Notes: generated from the letters alone by a model not told the origin. DNA of 64,000 nt from Halorubrum lacusprofundi ATCC 49239 (GCF_000022205.1 NC_012029.1:186001-250000); one strand, 5' to 3'; positions 17,746 to 27,525 are shown, counted from the first letter of the stretch. Numbers and translations: made by a program.

Positions 17746-18239
17746 GACTTCCGTCGCTCGATGACCGCCATGATCTCCGCCAGCTGCCCGAGCGTCATCG
17801 GAGCGCGCCCCTCAAGCGCCTGCTGGACCTCCTGTCCGGTGAGATCCGCGTCGATCGCGGCGGCAATCGTGTCCACGTCGAGCACCGCCGTCGCCATCCC
17901 CATCAGTAGGTGGTCGCGGACCTCGGCGACGACTGCGTCGCCGTCGCGGTCGGTCGATACGGCGACGATTGCGGCTCCGTCTTCGAGCCGAATCTCCGTG
18001 GCGTCGCCGTCAACGGCAGCGTCGATGACACCTCCATCGAGCCCCGTCTCATCGACGAGTCGGTCGCGGCCGACCTCCGCGGCCGCCTCGCTCAGCAGCG
18101 TCTCAAACGACGCCAACAGCGCCGCAGCGGTCACTTCGTCCGTGTCGGTCGACTCGCCGTCCTCAGTCTCTCCGCTCTGCGTCTCTCCCGCGCCGCTCTC
18201 GACTCCCGTCGCGCCGTCGGCGACGACCTCGTGAAACAT
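17742..18239 (-). CDS. Conserved haloarchaeal protein (DUF5791-like)
   Basis: A 165-residue acidic protein. A Ser/Thr/Glu-rich linker separates M-F-H-E-V-V from a C-terminal domain. That domain has A-L-L-A-S-F-E-T-L-L-S-E-A-A, a beta-rich middle, and helices ending L-G-Q-L-A-E-I-M-A-V-I-E-R-R. I recall this as DUF5791, a haloarchaeal family without known function; that name is from memory. It overlaps the epimerase gene by 4 nt and lies 42 bp past the end of the secretion operon. Confidence 0.65.
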   Translation of the reverse strand: MFHEVVADGATGVESGAGETQSGETEDGESTDTDEVTAAALLASFETLLSEAAAEVGRDRLVDETGLDGGVIDAAVDGDATEIRLEDGAAIVAVSTDRDGDAVVAEVRDHLLMGMATAVLDVDTIAAAIDADLTGQEVQQALEGRAPMTLGQLAEIMAVIERRKS

Positions 18240-18281
18240 GGTCCCCCTCGGTCGCCGCGTCTCAAAACGGCTGCGGTCGGG

Positions 18282-21200
18282 TCACGGCTTCGAACACTTC
18301 CCCTCGCCGCCCGACGGCGATTCCCCCATCGCGCCGGGGCATGGCCATCCCCCTGACCGCTCATCGCGAGTTCCGTCGACATCGCCGACACCGGGCGGGC
18401 CGGCTGGGACCGCGACGGCGACTACCGTCTCGGCCTCGAACGCGATCGGTTCCGTCTTGCCCAGTTGCACCGTCTCTCCGCCCACGTCGACGGTCACATC
18501 GCCCTCGCTCCGGACGTACGTAAAGCGTTTATCGGGTGTTCCCACATTGGCGCGCAGCGCGAATCGCGGGTACTCCCCGCGGATCTGCACGCGCCAGGCG
18601 TTCACCGTCGTCACCCAGTACCCCGGAACGGGCGCGACTGGGAGCCCTGCGCCGACGGTTCGAGCGGGCTTCATCGACCACTTTTCGCCCAGTTCTTTTA
18701 CAGCCTTCTCGCTCACCTTTCCGGTAGCTGCTTTGCCCGCGCGCGCCGCTTGGTTCTCAACCGCCTTTTCCATCCGGTCTCTGAGCAACACCCGCGCTCC
18801 GCTCGTCGTCTCGTCGACGAACCGGGTCGGGACCCGAACCGCGTCCCTCCCGGCCGCGGTCCGCGTCGCGACGCGTAAGTTCGCGGCGAGCGCCTCTTCG
18901 GCCGCCCGCGACAGCGACCCGACGCTTGCGGCCTCGGCGGCGACGCGATCCGGATAGGATCCGTCTCCGACGGCAACCGCACGCTCGCCGGGGGAACCGT
19001 AGCTCGCGGCGGCCTCGTCGAGCGCTCTGCGTCGCTCGTCTCGCGACAGCGAGGTCCGGACGCGGAGTGTCGATCCGAGCGCCCCGTCAACCTCGTCCAG
19101 CGACCCGTCTATCTGCCGGGCAAGTGCATCCCGATCTGCTCGCAGGTCGGGATCGTCGTCCGCTGCCAGCGCATCGTTCGCTAGGAGGAGCGACCGGCCC
19201 GCAGTTCCGACCCGTACCGTGTCCTCGGTACCGAGGATCCGATCGACGACGCCGCTCGACACCTCCCCGTACGGCACGGTGACGTAGTTCACGTTGCGGA
19301 CCGCGAGCGGTCGCGTCGTCGTCCCATCCACGCCGTCGACGGCTTCCCCGTCGACGGTCGTCCGCGGGAGGTATCCCGGAGAGCCGTTCGGTTCGAACGT
19401 CACCGCTCCGCCGGGGCCGTCCTCGCCGATCGCGTACGTCCCGGAATCGCGGGCGGCCTCTCGGCTGGCGAGAGCGTCGCCAACGTCAGGGCCGTCGAAG
19501 GCGCTGTTCACGCGGTCGAGGAACCCGTCAGTCGCGCGCTCGCGGTCGCTTGCGGCGGACTCGAGCTCGTCGATTACGGCGTCGAGATACGCGGTGCGGG
19601 CAGCGGTTCCGGCCCGATCAGCGGCTCCGTCGTACGTCACCGGCGCGTCGACAAGTTCCGCGCGTCGGTCGCGGATTGCGTCGGCGAGATCGGCGTACGG
19701 TTCCGCCTCGCCGACCGCTGCATCCTCCATCGACGCCTCGGTCTCGATGTCGCGCACGTCGCTCGCGAGTGCGGCCACGTCGGCCGCAACGGCGTTCCGA
19801 TCGGCCTCCGATCGGGAGCCGACAACGGTCGTTGATCGCGTCACCTCCCCACCGCTGATCGCGTCTTCGGTGATCCGATCGACGCCGTTCTCGGTGTCGA
19901 CATCGAGGTCGACCCGTGCGATCGGGGGCGTGTCGCGCAGGTCCGGACCGTCGCTCGCGTCGCCCGCGCCGAACGTCGCGGTGGCCCGGTCGGGCGCTCC
20001 GTCGGTCGGGGCGTGTTCCCCCGATACCGACACCCTTACCCGATAGTGGTCGGTCACCGCGTCGCGTGTGGTCGCCCGATGGACCCGCTCGTCGACGACG
20101 CTCCCGTTCGGGCCGCGCTCGACCGTCACTCGCTCCCACTCCGCGACCGCAACGCGCTTGACGGTCGCCTCGCGGGTTTCGAGGCCGAACGAGACACGCT
20201 CGCCGGGGTCGACGATTCCCGACGGGACACCCTCCGGTACGCCGGATCCGGAGATGATCGGCGACCGTTCTGTCCGTGTCAGGTCGACGCGCTCCCAGTC
20301 GCCGGTCGTCGTGAATTCCGAGGGAGAGGGTGTCGGCGGCGTCGGACGCCCGCCGTCGACAACCTGCGTCGTCGACGTCTCGACGCGTGCTTCGACCCGA
20401 TACGCGCTCTCGATGATCGCGTCAAGATCGTCGTAGACGCGCGTCGCCCCCTCGTCGGCTGCACGGCCGACCGGAACCGAAGTCCGTTCGTCCGTCCGCT
20501 CTTCTCCGAACTCGAACGCAGCGTCCTCGCTCGGCTGATCGCCCGGGGTGTCGTTCTCGCCCGAACCGTCTCTCTCGCCCGGACCATCGCGTACCCCCGG
20601 TGTCGGCGCGCTGAGCACGGCCTCGGTCCACGACCCCTCGTCGACGCCGGTCGGCTTGAGCAGGTCGGTGACTCCGGTCCGCGCCGTCGCGCGCGCCACT
20701 CCCCCGCGTGCGTTCGGGTCGCTCGTGCCGAACACGTCACGCTGCGTCCGGACGATCCCCGCGTTCGTCGACAGCTCCACGTGGCGGTTCGCGAGCACGT
20801 TCTCGACCGGCGCGCCCGCGTACTGCCCGTACCCGCGCGCCCATGTCATCGCGTAGAGACTTGCGGTGATCTGGCGCCCCAACCCCGGCCCCTCGACCGG
20901 ACCCCGGTTAAGCCGCTCCTCGAACCGCTCCGTCCGCTCATGTGCCGCGAGCGTCGGCACGGCCACCACGACTGTCCGGTCTTCCGTTCGCTCCACGACG
21001 GTGCGTCCGCTCCGCGTCGCGGTTGTTTCTACCCCTTCGAACGTCACCCGTGTCGCTGTTCCGTTCGCGGCGGGTTCGACGCGGATTCGATCGCGCGCCG
21101 CCGCCAGCTCACTCGGACCGTCTACCGCCGGTAGCGACGCCGTCGCCGTCACGTCACCGACTTCGGCGTCCACGGCTGCCAGCGCCTCGGAACCGGCGAT

Positions 21201-21584
21201 CGCGAGCCGGATCCGGAACGCGTCTTCGAAGGCCGATCCGTTCCTGACTGCGGTTGATCCGTGTCCGTCTTCCGAGCCGGCGGCTGATCCGTCCGGCGCT
21301 CGCGTCACCGGCTCTGCGGCCGCGTCGTGCGCGGCCTGACGCGCTGCGGCCCTGAGCGCGGCGGTAGAATCGGCGTCGACGCGCTCGACGGCGCGCTCCA
21401 CACTCCGGTCCTCGCCGATGAGTCCCTGATCTGCGATCCCTGCGGCGTACGTCGAACTCGTCACGAGGAGGAGAACACCGATCAGCGCGAACGGGACTCG
21501 TGCACGCTCGTCGACGGTGAAGGACCGACACCGCGTTCCGGAACACGACGCGTTCGTTCCCGGCGATAGCTTTCCCACGCTCAC
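18282..21584 (-). CDS. Giant membrane-anchored exported protein of the Tad-like operon (DUF7286-like)
   Basis: About 1,100 residues. One hydrophobic helix near the N-terminus (about 30-50) follows a short charged segment, giving a pilin/TadG-like topology with nearly the whole chain outside the cell. The exterior is acidic, mixed beta and coil, with Ser/Thr-rich stretches. A C-terminal domain contains P-G-Y-W-V-T-T-V-N-A-W, followed by a tail with two Cys. I chose the GTG at 21584 because it gives a 4-nt GTGA overlap with the preceding gene; another GTG is one codon upstream. It is the last gene of the operon and by far the largest product. I recall a haloarchaeal DUF7286 family of this size and context. 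Confidence 0.8.
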   Translation of the reverse strand: MSVGKLSPGTNASCSGTRCRSFTVDERARVPFALIGVLLLVTSSTYAAGIADQGLIGEDRSVERAVERVDADSTAALRAAARQAAHDAAAEPVTRAPDGSAAGSEDGHGSTAVRNGSAFEDAFRIRLAIAGSEALAAVDAEVGDVTATASLPAVDGPSELAAARDRIRVEPAANGTATRVTFEGVETTATRSGRTVVERTEDRTVVVAVPTLAAHERTERFEERLNRGPVEGPGLGRQITASLYAMTWARGYGQYAGAPVENVLANRHVELSTNAGIVRTQRDVFGTSDPNARGGVARATARTGVTDLLKPTGVDEGSWTEAVLSAPTPGVRDGPGERDGSGENDTPGDQPSEDAAFEFGEERTDERTSVPVGRAADEGATRVYDDLDAIIESAYRVEARVETSTTQVVDGGRPTPPTPSPSEFTTTGDWERVDLTRTERSPIISGSGVPEGVPSGIVDPGERVSFGLETREATVKRVAVAEWERVTVERGPNGSVVDERVHRATTRDAVTDHYRVRVSVSGEHAPTDGAPDRATATFGAGDASDGPDLRDTPPIARVDLDVDTENGVDRITEDAISGGEVTRSTTVVGSRSEADRNAVAADVAALASDVRDIETEASMEDAAVGEAEPYADLADAIRDRRAELVDAPVTYDGAADRAGTAARTAYLDAVIDELESAASDRERATDGFLDRVNSAFDGPDVGDALASREAARDSGTYAIGEDGPGGAVTFEPNGSPGYLPRTTVDGEAVDGVDGTTTRPLAVRNVNYVTVPYGEVSSGVVDRILGTEDTVRVGTAGRSLLLANDALAADDDPDLRADRDALARQIDGSLDEVDGALGSTLRVRTSLSRDERRRALDEAAASYGSPGERAVAVGDGSYPDRVAAEAASVGSLSRAAEEALAANLRVATRTAAGRDAVRVPTRFVDETTSGARVLLRDRMEKAVENQAARAGKAATGKVSEKAVKELGEKWSMKPARTVGAGLPVAPVPGYWVTTVNAWRVQIRGEYPRFALRANVGTPDKRFTYVRSEGDVTVDVGGETVQLGKTEPIAFEAETVVAVAVPAGPPGVGDVDGTRDERSGGWPCPGAMGESPSGGEGKCSKP

Positions 21585-22255
21585 CACCTCCTAATCACGA
21601 TTCTGACCGATTTGGCGGCGTCCGCGGCGTTCGGTGCCGGGTGCGTGATCACCGCGACTGTGACATCGGCGCCCCGCGGCGGCTCGCTCCCGACGGTGAC
21701 TGGGTCCGGCGACTCGGACCCGGCAGTCGGGTCTTCCGTTTCGGGGCTACCGGCCTCTCCGTGTCTCCGATCGATACGCCACGGGATTCCTGTTCCGCCC
21801 GTCGTCGGCGCCACAGACCCGTTCGACGCCCAGCGCGGTGTTCTGACCACGATGCCGGGCGAAGGAGCCCCCGTTTCGCCCTCGGCTTCGTCTTCAGTCT
21901 CGTCCAACGTTCTCACTTCCGCGTCGACCCGCGTCCGCGGTCCGATCCCCCGATCGATAGCGGCCAGCGCTTCGGACTCGAACGCCTCCCTCGCCGCACG
22001 TTTCCCGCCGCCTCCTTCGTTTTCGGCCGCCACCAGCGCCAGCAGCTCGGCGCGCGTCGCGTGGACCGTCCGGGTTCCGTTCGGCGCCTCTGCTGACGCG
22101 TACGTCACCGTTACTGTTTCCGTCACTATCAGATCGGCGACCTCGGCGACTTCGGGTCCCGCCGCCCTGCGGTCGCTATCAGCCGCACCGAGCGCGACGA
22201 CGCTCGCGGAGACACAAAGGAGAAGCACCGTCACGTCGAGTACAGTGCTGGTCAC
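21581..22255 (-). CDS. Exported membrane-anchored protein of the Tad-like operon (DUF7284-like)
   Basis: A 224-residue protein starting at GTG. The first 25 residues form a hydrophobic helix (S-T-V-L-D-V-T-V-L-L-L-C-V-S-A-S). An acidic, Thr/Glu-rich exterior domain follows, with a long low-complexity linker around 125-185. It overlaps both neighbours by 4 nt, so it is tightly coupled in the operon. It has the shape of a minor pilin or pseudopilin, but without a canonical archaeal prepilin cleavage site. Function unknown. Confidence 0.75.
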   Translation of the reverse strand: MTSTVLDVTVLLLCVSASVVALGAADSDRRAAGPEVAEVADLIVTETVTVTYASAEAPNGTRTVHATRAELLALVAAENEGGGGKRAAREAFESEALAAIDRGIGPRTRVDAEVRTLDETEDEAEGETGAPSPGIVVRTPRWASNGSVAPTTGGTGIPWRIDRRHGEAGSPETEDPTAGSESPDPVTVGSEPPRGADVTVAVITHPAPNAADAAKSVRIVIRRW

Positions 22256-22692
22256 CGGTACACCACCGCCCGAAGCGTTCCGCGGATGTTCCGTCCCGGC
22301 TCGACGCTAACCGTTACCGGCCGCTCGGCGACCGCGACTGCGTCTGTGCCCCGAGCGGCCTCTGCTACCGGCGCCTCGTCGCCGGACCGGACCGTCCACG
22401 TCTCGCCGTCGGCCTGGATCTCGACGGTTGCGCCGAACCGGAACTCGCCGACACCGCGCAACCGTTCCGGATCGACGACGCCGCCCGTCGTCACCGCCGG
22501 CTCGACCCGATCGAGCGTCGCTTCGGCGGTCGGACGCTCTCGATCTGGCGCCGCGTCGTCGAGCGCGCCGACGTACAACCCGAGCGCCGCTCCGACGGCG
22601 AGCACGGCAACCAGGGCGGCGATCGGCTCGACCGCGGCGCGGCTCTCGGTCCCCTCCCCGCGGAGGAACCGCTCATCCGACGAGCGTGACAT
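22252..22692 (-). CDS. Pilin-like exported protein of the Tad-like operon (DUF7285-like)
   Basis: A 146-residue protein. A short charged leader runs into R-A-A-V-E-P-I-A-A-L-V-A-V-L-A-V, a hydrophobic helix at about 20-42 with Glu four residues after Arg. This recalls TadE/pilin N-terminal helices. The exterior domain is mostly beta. It overlaps the previous gene by 20 nt and the next by 4 nt. It is the best pseudopilin candidate in the operon, but cleavage by the prepilin peptidase is inferred only. Confidence 0.75.
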   Translation of the reverse strand: MSRSSDERFLRGEGTESRAAVEPIAALVAVLAVGAALGLYVGALDDAAPDRERPTAEATLDRVEPAVTTGGVVDPERLRGVGEFRFGATVEIQADGETWTVRSGDEAPVAEAARGTDAVAVAERPVTVSVEPGRNIRGTLRAVVYR

Positions 22693-23161
22693 GGACCTCC
22701 CCGTAATGAACTCGTCTCACTGTCAGCCGATCCGGCGCCGGACGCCACTCGTGATCGCCTCTCCGGGCGCGCTCGGCGGCGGCTGCGAACTCCTCCGGAT
22801 CGTCGAACGCCGCGTCCGGCGGAACGCCGCTGAGCACTCGACGGAGACCGTCGCCCTCGGTAGTCTCTCGTCGCTCCGTCGGGACCGGCGTTATCCGCGG
22901 CGCACGTAAGGACGCTCGCGCGGTCCCGCCTCCACCATCGAGTGCGACGGACCCGGTGGTGAGTCGAATACGGTTTGCGGCGAGTCCGTGTTCCGCCCTC
23001 GCTGGATACTCGTCGTCCGCGATCGAGTCGATCGTGTGTGCGACGCCGCTCGCGTCCGGCGGCGGCGAGGCCGGGAACGCGCCGACGACGCCGGCGGTTG
23101 CGACGCTCACCATCGCCAAGCCGATCCACGCGTAGGTGGCGTCGAGGTTGGTCTCGAACAC
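22673..23161 (-). CDS. Exported membrane-anchored protein of the Tad-like operon (DUF7283-like)
   Basis: A 162-residue protein starting at GTG. One hydrophobic helix lies at about 9-30 (A-W-I-G-L-A-M-V-S-V-A-T-A-G-V-V). The exterior part is an acidic domain ending in V-H-Y-G-E-V-H-V-T-L. A TATA element 27 nt upstream suggests that an internal leaderless promoter starts the block of four exported-protein genes. No enzymatic motif is seen. Confidence 0.75.
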   Translation of the reverse strand: MFETNLDATYAWIGLAMVSVATAGVVGAFPASPPPDASGVAHTIDSIADDEYPARAEHGLAANRIRLTTGSVALDGGGGTARASLRAPRITPVPTERRETTEGDGLRRVLSGVPPDAAFDDPEEFAAAAERARRGDHEWRPAPDRLTVRRVHYGEVHVTLVG

Positions 23162-23184
23162 GGGGCGGCTGGCCGCGGCTTTGT

Positions 23185-23192
23185 ACTTAAAC
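23185..23192 (-). promoter_or_regulatory. Internal TATA element before the four exported-protein genes
   Basis: Minus-strand GTTTAAGT, centred 27 nt before the GTG at 23161, in the only sizeable gap (57 bp) of the ATPase-to-exported-protein part of the operon. It could allow extra expression of the exported components relative to the machine. Confidence 0.55.
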
Positions 23193-23218
23193 GATCGCTC
23201 CGACGCTTCTTCGTCTGG

Positions 23219-25045
23219 CTACAGCAGCAGTCCGGCACCGAGGAAAGCGACGAGGTACGTCGCGGCCGCGGTCGGGAGCGCGATTCCAACCCGATAGGCG
23301 ACGAGGGTCCGGTCGAACCCGCGTTCGAGTCCTGTCGCTAACGCAGTGAGCAGCGCCGCGAGGATCAACACGTACGCGCCGACGATCTGTCCGAGCACGG
23401 GCACCGAGAGTGCGCTGGCGCTGTCCGATTTTGCACCCGCCCCGCTCGTCGTTCCGCTCGCTTCGGCACCGACTGTGCCCGGGTCACCGACACCACCGGC
23501 ACCGCCGAGCGCGTCTGCGCCGGCCGTCGCTCCGGCGCCGAGTCCCCCAGCGTCGACCGCGTCGATTCCGGTGGCCAACGCGACTGTCGCCCCGCCGACG
23601 AGCGGCGCGAACACCGCCGCGGTGTTCGTCAGCGTTCCCGTCACGGTCGCGAGCTGTCGTCGCGCATCGTTTTCGAGCTCGCGCAGCTCCTCCAACTGGT
23701 CGGCGAGTTCGAGCAGCACGTCGCCCGCGGGACGCCCCTCACGCCCGGCGACGGCGAGCAGCGCGACCGCGCCTTGCACCCGCGGCGACGGAACCGGAAC
23801 CGCCGGACCGCCCCGGCCGAGGAACGCCTCCCGAACGTCGACGCGGAGCGTGTCGCTCCGCCGTCCAGCGCGCTCGAACAGCTCCCCAGTGGCGCCGTCG
23901 AGTCGTTCGCCGGCGTTCGCAATTGCGGTCTCGACGGCGACGCCCTCGGCCACGTCGCCGCCGATCACCGTCATCGCGTCTGGGAGGGAGCGCTCGACGG
24001 CACGGACGTTCGACAGCACCGCTCTGCGGCGGTGAACGGCAACGAACAGCGCGACGCCGGCTCCGACGCCGACCCCTGCGACCGGAGCGGCCCATCCGGA
24101 GACGAACCGCGCTGTAACGACGGCGGCGATGGCTCCGGTTCCCAATCCGGCGACCGCGGCGTGAGTTCCTCTCTCCGGGACATCCGGGTGGTCTTCGTCG
24201 ATACTCGGGGGCGCGAACGCGACCGGGCGACGGGAGAGCAGCCATGCCGACGCCGCGAGCAGTCCCGCCGGCAGCACGCCGAGGTACAGCGCCGCGACGA
24301 CGCCGGGACCGATTGGGACGCCCGTCGCGGCAGCCGCCGGAAGGAGAGCAATGAGCGCAAGGGGAAGCAACACCCCGAACGCGTACAGCGCCGAGACGGG
24401 GCTGCGGACTTCCCCGACGAAGGCGGCAAGTCGGTCCGTCGTTCCGGAAATTGTTGCATCGAGCGCGCGGTCCAGACACCGCCCTCGACGCTCGGGCGGC
24501 GCTGATGCCGCCGTTCGGACGAGCGCCGCTGCCCGATCGATGGCCGGAAACCACGGCTGCCACTCGCGGGCGAACGCCCGGAGCCCGCTGGTCGGTCCAT
24601 CGGTGTTCGCTCGCTCGTGGCGCGCGAGGCCGTCGGCCAGCGGTCCGTCGCCAGTCCGTGCGGCGAATCGAACGGCACGCTCCGTCGACGGGTCCAACCG
24701 CATTCGCAACACGAGCCGTCCGACGAGTCCGGGCGCGGCCCCGAGCGCTCTGGTCCGCCGGAGCGAGGCAAGCCACACTGGGCCCCGATGGGCGATGTGC
24801 GTGGCTCCGAGACCGCCCGCCAGTCCGGACAACAAGCCGGGAACGGGTCCAGAGACGAACGCGACGACGACGGCGCAGGTGAGACCGACTCCCACGCCGG
24901 CCCAATATCCCGTTTCGATCACACGCGCGCTCGTCGCCTCCCATCCGAGGAACGCGATCGCTCGACGGAGCTCGGCCGACCCCTCACCGTCGTCCGTCGC
25001 ACTGCGTCGCGCAGCGCCGTCGAGATCGCTATCCGGACCAGTCAT
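23219..25045 (-). CDS. TadC/GspF-family inner-membrane platform protein
   Basis: A 608-residue multi-spanning membrane protein, the platform partner of the adjacent ATPase. Two T2SSF-type cytoplasmic domains are visible, one about 75-190 and the other about 335-450 with helices such as E-L-A-D-Q-L-E-E-L-R-E-L-E. They are separated and followed by hydrophobic segments. A Gly/Ala-rich low-complexity linker of about 50 residues lies near 500-550. Its ATG overlaps the ATPase stop by 4 nt. It would sit in the cytoplasmic membrane and transmit ATPase motion to pilin-like subunits. Confidence 0.88.
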   Translation of the reverse strand: MTGPDSDLDGAARRSATDDGEGSAELRRAIAFLGWEATSARVIETGYWAGVGVGLTCAVVVAFVSGPVPGLLSGLAGGLGATHIAHRGPVWLASLRRTRALGAAPGLVGRLVLRMRLDPSTERAVRFAARTGDGPLADGLARHERANTDGPTSGLRAFAREWQPWFPAIDRAAALVRTAASAPPERRGRCLDRALDATISGTTDRLAAFVGEVRSPVSALYAFGVLLPLALIALLPAAAATGVPIGPGVVAALYLGVLPAGLLAASAWLLSRRPVAFAPPSIDEDHPDVPERGTHAAVAGLGTGAIAAVVTARFVSGWAAPVAGVGVGAGVALFVAVHRRRAVLSNVRAVERSLPDAMTVIGGDVAEGVAVETAIANAGERLDGATGELFERAGRRSDTLRVDVREAFLGRGGPAVPVPSPRVQGAVALLAVAGREGRPAGDVLLELADQLEELRELENDARRQLATVTGTLTNTAAVFAPLVGGATVALATGIDAVDAGGLGAGATAGADALGGAGGVGDPGTVGAEASGTTSGAGAKSDSASALSVPVLGQIVGAYVLILAALLTALATGLERGFDRTLVAYRVGIALPTAAATYLVAFLGAGLLL

Positions 25046-26994
25046 TGGTTGCCACCGCCGAGGCTGTCCGTCCTCTGCCAGCCGTCGCCGTCGCGGCCGA
25101 CGTAGCGCTCCGGCGTGATCCGGCCGGTTCTCGCTGCCTCACCGATTCTCTCTCCCCGCCGATCGACGGCGTCGCGGACGGATGCGTACGATTCGTCGGT
25201 CTCTGCGAGCGACTCGACGAGCCGGCTCTCCCCGCGATCGATCCGGCCGGTAGAGACCAACCCTGATCCGGTTCGCTCGAACAGCGGCTCGAACGAGGCC
25301 TCGCCGTCGTGACCGACGACCTCGGCGATCGTCTCGACGCGATGATCGTCGAGCACAACGATCAGATCGGTCGCAGCGAACGAGGATGGGGAGACGCCGA
25401 GATCGGTAACGACCCGCTCTCGGACCGCGGCGGGGTCCTCGCCGTGGATCGTCCCGAGGACCGCCTCGCCGGCCGCGCCGACGCGCATCGCCTCGTACAA
25501 CGCCGCTGCCTCCTCGCCGCGGACCTCGCCGACGACGATCGCACCACCGCCGAGCCGGAGGGCAGTTCGCACCGCCTCGCTCGGTGACGGCTCTGCGCCG
25601 TCACCCACTCGGAGCCGCTGGGTGTCGCGCCCGGCCGCAGTCACCGCGGCGGCCGGCAGCTCCGGCGTATCCTCGATCAATATCGATCGCGTCTCGGCTG
25701 GCAGCTCCCAGAGGAGGGACCCAAGCGCGGTCGTCTTCCCCGCGCCGCGGCCGCCGGCCACGAGTCCAGTCACGCCTCGCTTGACGGCCACGGAAAGGAG
25801 CCCAGCGGCCGCGGGCGTGATCGTCCCTCCATCCACGAGCCGCGCGAGGGTCCACGCGTCCGGGTCACCGCGGCGGAACGTAAACGAGAGGCCGTCGCTG
25901 GCGGGGGCCGTCGTCGCTGCGACCCGAACTCGACCGGCTTCGGCCTCGATCGTCGCGTCGAGCGTGGGACTTGCTCGGGAGAACCCTCGCCCGCTCGTCC
26001 GCCGAAGGCGGGACGCCAACGTCGCCGCCCCCTCCGGCGGCAGCCTGACGTTGGTGCGACACCGCTCCCCGTCGACGACCACCCGAAGCGGATTCTCGGC
26101 GACGGGCGCCGACAGCGTCGCGTCGCTCACGCGGTCGTCAGCGAACACGTGCTCGAACGCGCCGTATCCGCGCGTGTGTCGTCGAAGCACGTCGACCAGT
26201 GTCGAGACGGGGTCACCGGCCGACGCGATCGACCGCACCGCTCGCCCTGGTGCCCTGTCGCCGCCGGTTGGGTCATCGAGCAGTCGGTCTTTGGCGTCGG
26301 CGAGCCGCTCGACGGCCTCGTCGTCGAGCCGGGCCGAGGGGGGCGTGAGGTGGTACGTCCGAAGCGGTCCCGCTCCCTCGTACAGTCGCACGGTCGCGCC
26401 GGTATCGATCTCCCATCGGTCGACGAGCGCCGCATCCGGCGGCGGCGCCGACGCGATGCGCGTGGCCGCGATCGTCGGACCGGCGTGCGCTCGCAACACG
26501 TCGCCGGTCTCCTCAGCGCTAGCGACGGTCTCGGCCAGTCCGGTCTCCGCGGCGATCCGCTTCGGTGGTCCCTCGCGGCCGCTCGCCTCCCGCGCTGCCT
26601 CGATAGGCTCTCGGGTCACGCGCTCCGCGAGCCGCGTCTCGTGGAACTCGATCTGCTCTCGGAACCGCCCGGCGGCGATCAGGCACGCCGCGGCCCGCCC
26701 GGCATAGGTTCGCTCTCGGCCCGCGTGGTGCGTCCGGATCACGTCGGCGTCGCGCTCCGTCAGCGTCTCCACGACCGTCGCGAGGCAGGCGGGGCTCGCC
26801 GCGAGGTCGCCGCGCCCGGGGCAGTCGTCGGCGTCCACTGAAAGGACCACTCGGTCGTCAACACCGGTCCCGACTGGCTCTCTGAACGATGGATCGCACT
26901 GACAGCTATCTGTGTCGCCGTCGAGCCACGGGAGCGAGCGCAGCGACGTGTCGTCGCCACCGAGCCGCGACAGCGAAGGGAGATCGAAGCTCAT
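25042..26994 (-). CDS. TadA-type secretion ATPase (type II/IV secretion, archaeal pilus family)
   Basis: A 650-residue motor ATPase. The core has Walker A G-R-G-A-G-K-T-T near residue 411, Walker B I-V-V-G-E-V-R-G-E-E and His box G-T-I-H-G-E-D. A Cys cluster near the N-terminus (C-Q-C at about 33-35, then Cys near 58 and 69) could bind a metal. It should power assembly of the pilin-like proteins encoded downstream. It overlaps the TadC-like gene by 4 nt. Substitutions compared with PilB3 or ArlI cannot be judged by eye. Confidence 0.9.
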   Translation of the reverse strand: MSFDLPSLSRLGGDDTSLRSLPWLDGDTDSCQCDPSFREPVGTGVDDRVVLSVDADDCPGRGDLAASPACLATVVETLTERDADVIRTHHAGRERTYAGRAAACLIAAGRFREQIEFHETRLAERVTREPIEAAREASGREGPPKRIAAETGLAETVASAEETGDVLRAHAGPTIAATRIASAPPPDAALVDRWEIDTGATVRLYEGAGPLRTYHLTPPSARLDDEAVERLADAKDRLLDDPTGGDRAPGRAVRSIASAGDPVSTLVDVLRRHTRGYGAFEHVFADDRVSDATLSAPVAENPLRVVVDGERCRTNVRLPPEGAATLASRLRRTSGRGFSRASPTLDATIEAEAGRVRVAATTAPASDGLSFTFRRGDPDAWTLARLVDGGTITPAAAGLLSVAVKRGVTGLVAGGRGAGKTTALGSLLWELPAETRSILIEDTPELPAAAVTAAGRDTQRLRVGDGAEPSPSEAVRTALRLGGGAIVVGEVRGEEAAALYEAMRVGAAGEAVLGTIHGEDPAAVRERVVTDLGVSPSSFAATDLIVVLDDHRVETIAEVVGHDGEASFEPLFERTGSGLVSTGRIDRGESRLVESLAETDESYASVRDAVDRRGERIGEAARTGRITPERYVGRDGDGWQRTDSLGGGNQ

Positions 26995-27027
26995 GGCGGG
27001 CGTGCCCGCCGTATCGTATATAAATCC

Positions 27028-27498
27028 TCACTCGATCCGCGTGATCCGGACGATCGGGCCGCCGTCGTCGACGAGGCGGAGGTCCAGACGACTCTCGCCG
27101 CGCGTTCGGAGCGCAATCGGCCCGTCGACGACCTCGACGGTCGCGGTCACTGCGTCGGAGACGATCGGGACAGTCCGGTCGCGGCCCCCGTCGATCCGAT
27201 ACCGGAGCGCGGCGCCGGACTCGTTTCCAGACTGTTCCGTCTCGACGAGCGCGAGGCGGCCGATCCGCGCCGCGGTGACGCCGGCCGGCGCTCGGATGGT
27301 CACCGTCGTCCGGGCTGCGAGCGACGGATCTGAGACGCTCATCGACCCGGAGACGAGCCCGCCGATCGCTCGCTCGACGCGGTCCGATTCGGTTCCGAGC
27401 CGATCGTCGGTCGTGCTGACGCGGGCGTCCTCCAGCGCCGGCATCGAGGCCGCGAGGAGCGCAACCGCGACGAGGACCGTGAGGACGACGCGGATCAC
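27028..27498 (-). CDS. Exported single-helix protein of the Tad-like operon (DUF7311-like)
   Basis: A 156-residue protein. The N-terminal hydrophobic helix (2-20, I-R-V-V-L-T-V-L-V-A-V-A-L-L-A) is followed by an exterior domain of mainly beta strands ending I-V-R-I-T-R-I-E. It lies between the coiled-coil gene (27 bp away) and the ATPase gene (33 bp). The topology again resembles a minor pilin or TadE-like subunit. I recall a DUF7311 family in this position from memory only. Confidence 0.75.
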   Translation of the reverse strand: MIRVVLTVLVAVALLAASMPALEDARVSTTDDRLGTESDRVERAIGGLVSGSMSVSDPSLAARTTVTIRAPAGVTAARIGRLALVETEQSGNESGAALRYRIDGGRDRTVPIVSDAVTATVEVVDGPIALRTRGESRLDLRLVDDGGPIVRITRIE

Positions 27499-27525
27499 TG
27501 GCTCGTCCTCACGGTACGAAGGCGT

